From Gryganskiella cystojenkinii (lineage: Eukaryota > Mortierellomycota > Mortierellomycetes > Mortierellales > Mortierellaceae), in the NCBI GenBank assembly GCA_015852425.1, contig JAAAIG010000327.1, positions 1 to 38,188 on the forward strand: a DNA stretch of 38,188 nucleotides. Direction: 5' to 3'. Position numbers and translations under genes: made by a program. Numbering within the stretch: position 1 is the stretch's first letter; each line of letters begins with the position of its first letter. The notes beneath the pieces are model-generated. The model saw nothing but the letters and a program-made list of their open reading frames with translations, ran no database searches and had not been told where the DNA came from. Below are positions 31,633 through 38,188 of this stretch, in pieces.

Positions 31633-34600
31633 TTATGCGACCATGACCTCAGCAGCGGAAGCAGAGGCAGAGGCACTCATTTCCTTGCTGCTTCCATCGG
31701 CCATACGGATCGAATCTGAATCCTTAACTCTCGAGTCCAACAACGATGATACGTCACCCTCGCTACTATCGTTCCTCTTCATCGAGGATCTCGAGGCACG
31801 CTCCTCGTCGTCCGCATCATCAGAAAAGAAAGCAGGCATACCGTCATCGAACCCGCGACCGAGTTCTCGGATATGATCTGACAATTCGACATGTTGCTTC
31901 ATCAAGGGCAAGAAAGGTTCATCTAGGGAAGTGCCAAACATATTGGCGCTTGAATCGAACTGTCCTCCTTCGCCTGGTTGACTGCTTGTCTTGATCGTTC
32001 CGGTGCTACGACGGTGGTGTAAACTCCTCATTGATCCGCTACTGACACTGCTGAGGTTGGAAGAAGAACTGTGGCTCAAATGACCATGACTGGACCGATG
32101 CAAAAGACCGTGATGGGCTGGGACCGCGGCAGGAGATGAAGCCGAGGTGCCTCGGAAATCCTCATCATCCATATCCTCGAATCCGTTGCTGAACCGATTA
32201 ATTTGCGTATGATGATGGTGATGATGTTCCTCGTGATTGCGCTGCTCCAGTAATTCCTTGGGCTCGTACGAGAATGAGAAATCGCGGTTATTCAACAACT
32301 CGGAATCCTTCGAGATGTGGATCGAGGCTCCTGCTGGGGGTGAATAATCCGGCGTTGAAGCGAGCATCAATTGACTTCTTGATCCAGATCGAGATCGAAG
32401 GTTGTACGGTGGGATAGAGGAAGAAGCCTGTTCACTATTGACACTCGAAGCAGGCTGTGAACTTTCGTCGACATCCTTCTTGCTGTTCTTGGTCGAGCCT
32501 CGGCGTCGTCGGTGGTGGTTCTCACCCGAACGAAGATCGACTCCCTTCGTGGCCGAGGATGTGGTCGTTTGAACAGTCTCCTCTTCCACATCAACTTGAA
32601 CCACCGTCTCTTCCTGTACAATCGCTTCCGATTGGATTTCAACCGCAGGTTCCTCGGGCACGCTCTGGAGCTGAGCTTGCGGGGGTTGGTTCTCCGATGA
32701 TTCCTGTACCGTCAACGTGGTCACTGCGGATTCTTGTTGTGAGCATTCGATCTCGACTACGGCCTTCGCGGCAGTCGCCGTTGTCGTTGTCGTCGAGCTA
32801 GACTCCGCAACAGTAGTTTCTTTCGATAGAATGGTCGCCGCCTGGTTCATCATCGAGGCTTTGGACTCTACAGACGAGGCCTCGCCAAACAGGTGACGAT
32901 CCCTAGCTTGGTTGTTTGTTTGGTTTCTGGCCGTAGAAAAGGGATTGACCTCATGGTATCCATAAAAGTTGATTGCGGTTTCAGGTTGCGGTGTTGTTGT
33001 CGATGTGGAAGCGCCTCCTGTCGGGATGATAGGTGTTGGCGGCAGGATAGAAAAGATGGACGAGAACTCATCCGTGGTTGGGTATGTGCAGTAGGGATCT
33101 GGTCCTTGTGTTGTCATCTGTTTTCGTGAAACAAGAAAGGGAGAACGAATAGCAGTTAGAGACTGTCGGATCTTTAAGGGGACGAGATCGAGATGATCGC
33201 AATGCGCCGACCCAGCGTCCCGACCGCTCCAATTTTCGTAACGTTTATCTCGACCACAAGACTTACGGGCTCTAGAATGGTATCGTTGAGTCCCTTGTTA
33301 GCTATACGTTCATAGATATCGACTTCCGCTCTAACGATGGTCGATGTCTTTTGTAGGATCAATTGCAGGTTGGCCTGTTCACTCTCCAAGCTTCCAAAGT
33401 AATATCCGATTTTGATCCGCTCCAGTTCGTCCACTTGCATTGTCAAAGTTGTCAAGGCTTGTCTGAACTGCAGCAAGTCTATTTTTTTCATTGATTAAGG
33501 GGAAACAAAAAAATGAATGTCAGTTAGTATGCAGAGTATGTGTTTTTGTTCCTCGGGCTAAAAGAAGATTGATTCCATCAACCCGACGGAAAAATAGGGT
33601 CGCCGTTTACCATGCAGCTCAGCATGGCATGGTGTTCCACAGAGAAGGTGTGGTTTTTTTTTTTTGGTTCTCTTCCTATTTCATATTTCTCTATTCTTTT
33701 TTTTGTTTTTTGTTTTTTTGGTGTTCAATTCATTCCACAAATCCACAGACTGAGGCAGGGGCGAATGCACAAGAAAAGACTGCACCGCAAACATCCAAAA
33801 GGCAAAGGGGGGGACAAAAGAGCATGATTTTTTTTTCTTTGGTCAAGTGAGAAGGGGGATGGTGTTGGCTTTTAGTCCAAGAACAGGTGCACGGAACAAA
33901 TCATGCTTTTTTTGTTGTTCATGACGAAAAGGGTATTCTTGGAACTCTAACGAGAACCCCATTGCCTCTTGGATGCACCATATTAAAACTCCTCGGACTA
34001 AGGAGAGCTAACCTCGGAGACAACCATTGCAACCTCCTAGTCATGAAACGCTGGTAGAGTTCCAGGAGAGGGGGCCATCGAAGGCAAGGTAATGCAAGAA
34101 CAAAGGCACCATCTTTTACTCTCATTCCTATCCTTCTGTCCTTCTCAAGGGCTGCAACGGAAAAGTAGTGAGGTTTGTTGGCCCAAAAAGGAGTGCAATC
34201 GAACTGGTGACGGGGGGATCAAAAAAAATGTTGGCACAAAAAAAAATTGTCGTGGCACAAAGGTTGCAACGAAAAAAGAAAAAAAAGAGGGTGCACAAAA
34301 AGTACGCCATCGTGGCAGACTGTTCGACCACCTTGATCAGATGATCGAAACATGCGGGAGAAGGGGATGAAGGGGATAATGTAATCATAGTGGAGAAAAA
34401 TGAACAAACGGGCGGACGAACGGCGAGGAAGAGGCAGAGTATGCGTATGTGTGTTTGGTTGACGTCTGGCTGATAGTCAACGATCTGACCACCGGATTGA
34501 CCATGACCTTTAACGAGAATAGCACAGAACGAGACGATAGCAAAATAGATACAACAATGCAAGAAGAACAGTAGCAGTAACTCTCCCGACAATGAACGAA

Positions 34601-35819
34601 ATGAAGGAGTAATTGCGATAACGTCCATCACTCTTCTTACTTCTCATACTTTCATGCAATCGCGAGGGGGGGGGGGGGGAAAAAAAGCAAAAAAAATCGG
34701 GTGGATACGCAAGAATTCAAGTGGATAGTGACAAAAGAATGCTTGGGAGAAGGTGAAAGTCGAAACACTTGGAAACCCACAATTGGTTCCGTTTTGTCAG
34801 CCTAGCAGGTTATTCCAGATGAGAGGGGAGGAAGAGGTGCGGTTACCGCTCCTCTCCCGGACAGAGCATGCAAATCCCTCATCCCCTATCTCGTTGCATT
34901 CTTCCAGCATGCATGGTGAGTCTGATCGGTGCCTGGCCTCTTCAAGATGGATCACATAATCAGAAAAAAGAAAGTTTCTTTTTTCGCTCTTTCTTTGTTT
35001 CGTTTTCTCTGGGAAGGACAATAAAATAGAAATGGACACCCCAATGCTGACAGAAGACCACAGAAAAGAAAAAACAACAAAGATTGATACAAAAACACAA
35101 ATACAAAAAAGCAACGAAAAACGTGTGTGTGGAGAACCAAAAAAAAAAAAAAAGAAAACCTTACCTCGTTGTCGCTTGCGTCCATTTTGAAGAGAAGTGG
35201 CCTCTGTTTCTTTAATCTTTTGGCTCATGTCCCGCATAGATCGTTCGTACTGGGCCTCGCTCGCCTCGATATTGGCCTTGTGCGTGTCGAGGTGTTGAAG
35301 GAGTGGGATCTCGAATTGCTTGTAGAGTGTGTCACTGAGGATCTGGTGGTGGTTCGACATGAGGTAGTGCAGACCCGCAGCAGCTTGCAGACTTGAGCCT
35401 GGTAAAGAAAAAAAAAGAAAAAAAAGAAGAAAAGAAAAGAAATCAGCATAAGCGAATATGCGATTCATGCAAAGAAGCAACGAGTAGAGCCAGAGAAGCA
35501 GAAGGATCGTCAAAAAGAGCCACAGCAGATAAAAAAGCGCGAACCGAGACATACAGACGTTGGAGGGATCCCTGACGGATGCTTTGGAGTGGGCAATCTT
35601 TTCAAGGGCGTATCCAAAAGCAGCCGCGGCCTTGGAGAGGGCGAGCATCTGGAGTCGATAAGCTTTTGCGGAGGTCAAAAGTTGTTGGAACTGGTCGACA
35701 GAGGTCTGTTGGTCAGCCCTAGTGATGATTACAGCGGGACGACCCATCCGACTCGTGTCTGGTCCCGAGAAGGATGGGTTGAGTGTGGTCGGGTCAATGA
35801 GCGAGACGGTTGATAGCAT
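31633..35819 (-). CDS. I-BAR (IMD/Ivy1-like) membrane-curvature protein
   Basis: Four exons in transcription order: 35819-35555, 35398-35165, 33478-33267 and 33117-31633, 731 residues. The first 240 residues are a coiled helical domain (VDQFQQLLTSAKAYRLQMLA; LSKAAAAFGYALEKIA; NIEASEAQYERSMRDMSQKI; then RQALTTLTMQVDELERI, KIGYYFGSLESEQANL and DIYERIANKGLNDTILEP), resembling fungal I-BAR proteins of the Ivy1 type. These bind phosphoinositides and Ypt7 at the vacuole; that role is inferred. The final exon encodes about 490 disordered residues rich in Ser, Glu and His, including a six-His run and SSVSSGSMRS-type serine stretches. The third exon donor (GTAAGT) and the final exon acceptor are clear. 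The second intron is 1686 bp, far longer than others here. The alternative is another IMD-type scaffold. Confidence 0.75.
33941..34063. repeat. 123-bp segment closed by a perfect 9-bp inverted repeat
   Basis: GGAACTCTA (33941-33949) and TAGAGTTCC (34055-34063) are exact reverse complements and bound a moderately GC-rich 123-bp block inside the long I-BAR intron, which is otherwise mostly low-complexity sequence. The block also has two related CCATTGC-type direct motifs. No target-site duplication is visible. It could be a small structured RNA, a tiny nonautonomous element or chance. Confidence 0.4.
34666..34686. repeat. G14-A7 homopolymer tract in intron
   Basis: Fourteen consecutive G followed by seven A, within the 1.7-kb I-BAR intron. 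Such a run can form quadruplex-like structure and is also a frequent site of assembly error. Confidence 0.8.
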
Positions 35820-36220
35820 TTGGGGAAAGGGTTGGTTATCTGTTTCGTTTCAATGCTCTTTTTTTCTTGTTGGAATGAAAAGATTGAAAAGAAAAAGAAA
35901 ACGTGCGGGAGAAATGAGTGTGGTTATCAGAGAATGAAGAGGTTTCCGTCAGGTACAAAGTGGAATCAAACGAAGAAGGAAAGAGAGGGATGAGAGGTAA
36001 TTCCGGATCTACATTCAACTCGAAATATAAGAAATAAGTTTTCGTTGGGGGGGCAGGAAGCAGAGGGGGGAAGGAGGAGGGGCTGTGATGAAGACGAACA
36101 GATAGAGAAGAACGAGAAAGAAGAAAGAGTGAGTGAGCACGCCAAAAAAAGGAACGTGGTCGTGACAAGAAAGGGTGCTGTTCTTCTGTCTGTTCCTCGC
36201 ACCTGAAAAACTTCTTTCCC
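35820..36220. promoter_or_regulatory. I-BAR upstream region, bordered by retroelement
   Basis: 400 bp separate the I-BAR start codon from the first ORF1 codon of the LINE. The stretch is purine-rich on the plus strand and should contain the I-BAR promoter together with the 5' end of the LINE, whose exact boundary I cannot see. Confidence 0.4.
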
Positions 36221-37529
36221 ATGAACCACTCAGCTACTGAAGTGGCAGGCAAAGGCGCCCCTCTTGGCAACAGCAATGCTAATGGTACTCAAACTCGAGG
36301 CGATGCAGCCAAGAGCAAATCCTCCCCTGAACCTACCTCTAGTCCACCTGAATGGACAAAGAGATGCAAAACCATTTTCAAGCGTCCAGATGCAGCTCAT
36401 TTGAATCTGCATGTTCGGTCTCCCAATGAAGGGTCCATCACTTTTGCGATCCCACTCTCGATGCAACGACTAGAACTCAATGCCGTGATCGACATCATTG
36501 CCGAGACCCTCGACACCACCATCTCCCACACGGACGCCGACCCGACCAGAACAGGTTACACCTTGAACGTGACCATTGACGACAACGGGCTCTGACCGAA
36601 GGCATCCAAATTCAGGAACGCACTGTCCTACCTTGCATCCCTGCGCCTAACAACACCCTTATTACCAAACTCAACCTGCGACATGTCCCCAGAGACTTCA
36701 CTTTCGAGCAGTTCAACACCCTTTTTGAGAAATACGGCGAGATCCTGGAGACCGGAAAGTACTTCCGTATGGTCCGGGGGTCTGAGATGACGACGGGCGA
36801 GTGCTTCCTTCTCCTGCACCCCAAGAAATCGAATCCAGAGATCCCGGCAACCATGACCACTGAGGGTTCTGATATTACCATTCACATCCCCTCCACCTCA
36901 TCGGATAAACCGACTACAACCAAAAAAAGCGAACGCTGAACCCACCGCTAAAGACACTGCTGCCGTTGGCGCTGATATGGGGCATCCCAGAAGAACAAAC
37001 GCCGTGGAGGCCGCAAGAGAACCAAAACCAACAGGACCGAGTACATGGATGCAGAAGATGCAGATGGCAACCCCATTACTCCTCCTGGTCGGACAACCCA
37101 AGGACAACAAGGAACTGCTGTGATTTCCGCCCATCCATCGGGACAACCGGAACTGCAGCACTCCGAAACCACCGCCGCCACAGGGTCGGCACAACAACAG
37201 CCACGGCCACAGGGCTTGTCCCTCCAACTGACGTCGGGGAGTGAAATAGGAACCTCCGCCCCTACTCCAGGGGCAGCTACAGGGACCAGAGGCAGGACGA
37301 GAGCGATGACAGTGACAACGAGGAGGCCTTGCAGGACTTCGTCGCGGAAACAGACCTTGTCAGCACCACCGCGAATGCCGACCTCACCAACACCAACACA
37401 AACACCACAGCAGCAGCAGCATCCACAGTATCAACTCCGGCCCGGTCCAGCTCTCGCACGACCACGACCCCGGCGACATACAATGTGGCTGCTCTCTCCC
37501 GCCAGTCCGTCCAAAGATCCGATCAATAA
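36221..37529 (+). pseudogene. LINE ORF1 (gag-like RNA-binding protein), frameshifted
   Basis: The first segment starts at ATG 36221 and reads to a stop at 36592-36594. Coding sense continues in another frame through about 36938, with an RRM-like region: KLNLRHVPRDFTFEQFNTLF as a possible RNP2 strand and helix, then GECFLLLHP as a possible RNP1 strand. It then moves through at least two more frames, including a Lys/Arg-rich basic stretch (KKNKRRGGRKRTKTNR) and an Asn/Thr/Ala-rich tail ending VQRSDQ at the stop 37527-37529. At least three indels separate it from an intact ORF. In intact elements ORF1 coats the RNA to form the ribonucleoprotein particle. Confidence 0.75.
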
Positions 37530-38188
37530 TGCTCCCCAAAAAGGCTCCGATCCGGATCGGTACAGTTAACGTGCGGTCTCTGTACACAGCATCCACGCAA
37601 CAACTTCGCACGTCATCCGAAAAATCCATGCGTTTCCTGCGCAACCAACATCTCGACGTTCTCGCCTTGCAGTAAACCAACATCGACCTCTCCAAAACCG
37701 ACCAACTCGACGTCTCCCTCTTCACCAACAGTGCTATCTGGACAAAACATGTCGCCCTCTTGTGTATGAACCACCGATTTGTGCTCATAAACTCGTATGT
37801 CTCCCTCGACCAACGAGTTATTGTTGCACAGGTCGCACGGTCAGGTGGCTTTGTTCTCTGTTTGCGCCCAGGAGGGAAACATCCACGCAATTGGTTTTTT
37901 CAGCAAACTCTACTTCTCCCTTTTTCGAGCAACCCGACGACGATTTTTTCGTTCTTGGCGACCTCAATTACCACCACCACATCCGAGGAAAAGTGCTCTC
38001 AGCATGGCGACAATGGATCGATTCTCATTCGATTGACATCATCACTCGCGGCAGCTCCTTTCCTCTTCCTACCTTCACCAGCCACAACACCCAAACAACA
38101 ATCGACTACATCTTTGCCTCTCCTTCGATGGCCGAGCAAGCTGGGTTACCTCAGATCAGGTACATTAACCGTGCCTGGACCGACCATT
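37529..38188 (+). pseudogene. LINE ORF2 endonuclease domain, nonsense and frameshift mutations
   Basis: ORF2 starts at ATG 37529-37531, overlapping the ORF1 stop as TAATG, an arrangement suited to termination-reinitiation. Landmarks of APE-type LINE endonucleases are present: the N-terminal strand IGTVNVRSL, then DVLALQ followed by a stop where Glu is expected, then VLGDLN, TIDYIFAS and a final TDH. The stop (TAA 37673-37675) replaces the catalytic Glu codon, consistent with a single GAA-to-TAA change. Two frameshifts (near 37848 and 37922) shift the middle segment. The remainder of ORF2 lies beyond the window. Confidence 0.8.

Larger units (their letters stand above)
36221..38188 (+). mobile_element. 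non-LTR (LINE-type) retrotransposon, 5' part, degenerate
   Basis: A two-ORF element runs off the right edge, so only ORF1 and the endonuclease start of ORF2 are visible; the reverse transcriptase lies outside the window. ORF1 contains an RRM-like RNA-binding segment, and ORF2 begins with an AP-endonuclease-type domain. Both are broken by frameshifts, and ORF2 also carries a nonsense codon, so this copy should not be autonomous. The element is oriented away from the I-BAR gene. The 5' boundary is uncertain and may lie between 35900 and 36221. Confidence 0.85.

Noticed and set aside
31633..33117. A standalone 494-residue protein starting at MTTQ
   Set aside because: A good acceptor lies immediately before the ATG, and upstream exons join it in phase to give the expected LEP-M-T-T-Q-G-P-D-P-Y junction of the I-BAR protein.
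33941..34063. A 5S rRNA gene or pseudogene in the I-BAR intron
   Set aside because: Length (123 nt) and the terminal stem fit, and a GAGGTTAGCTC stretch on the minus strand recalls the 5S interior, but the conserved box C region and closing-stem sequence do not match fungal 5S.
34128..34631. A 167-codon minus-strand frame inside the I-BAR intron as a nested gene
   Set aside because: It is composed of translated homopolymer and T/C-rich tracts (Phe, Leu, Cys runs) with no domain pattern.

Overview
The window is eukaryotic nuclear DNA from a filamentous fungus, most likely an early-diverging zygomycete lineage (Mucoromycota, with Mortierellaceae my best guess). The reasons are genes with many short GT-AG introns (mostly about 75-190 bp, some with TACTAAC-like branch sites), pyrimidine- and purine-rich spacers, long A or T runs inside introns, F-box/LRR proteins, a secreted EcsC-like protein and a non-LTR retroelement. 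The lineage is inferred from protein style and gene structure; no database search was possible. Exon models were built by hand: reading frame and splice sites were required to agree, and the joined protein had to match a known family where one was recognised.

Layout from left to right: an unassigned left edge with an isolated TATA-like element (1-625); a secreted EcsC-like protein with an amphipathic Lys/Glu/Ala tail (626-2401, minus); a five-exon myotubularin phosphatase (3386-7442, plus); a ten-exon SV2/SVOP-like MFS transporter with 7-, 12- and 18-nt microexons (7529-10594, minus); a small secreted six-cysteine protein (11396-11905, plus); a frameshifted ricin-B lectin remnant (about 12460-12662); an array of TGCCAA motifs, partly at exact 22-bp spacing (12869-13020); an F-box-like protein with a coding minisatellite and polyQ (13026-13985, minus); a four-exon cytochrome P450 (15067-17080, plus); a long leader-like stretch with a 69-bp duplication (17081-19696); a Ser-rich orphan protein with a compact C-terminal domain (19697-21252, plus); an F-box/LRR protein (21714-22685, minus); Nse4 (23017-24538, plus); Lsm1 (24781-25608, minus); a TMEM170-like protein (26128-27157, plus); an RCC1L-like mitochondrial protein (27352-29002, minus); a penta-EF-hand ALG-2/PDCD6-like protein (29211-31287, plus); an I-BAR/Ivy1-like protein with a 1.7-kb intron (31633-35819, minus); and the 5' part of a dead LINE-type retrotransposon running off the right edge (36221-38188, plus).

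The genes do not form a pathway. They are housekeeping and membrane-trafficking genes: phosphoinositide turnover (myotubularin), membrane curvature (I-BAR), calcium-dependent ESCRT/COPII adaptors (ALG-2), SMC5/6 (Nse4), mRNA decay (Lsm1) and mitochondrial ribosome or fusion factors (RCC1L). Accessory genes (secreted proteins, P450, F-box) are interspersed. Neighbours almost always alternate strand, giving head-to-head promoters as short as 208 bp and tail-to-tail gaps as short as 86 bp. I found no CRISPR array, rRNA, confident tRNA or biosynthetic cluster. The most notable items are the microexons, a GC-AG intron, a frame-preserving intron, the 22-bp-phased motif array, the orphan C-terminal domain, and the LINE with a stop codon at its catalytic glutamate.
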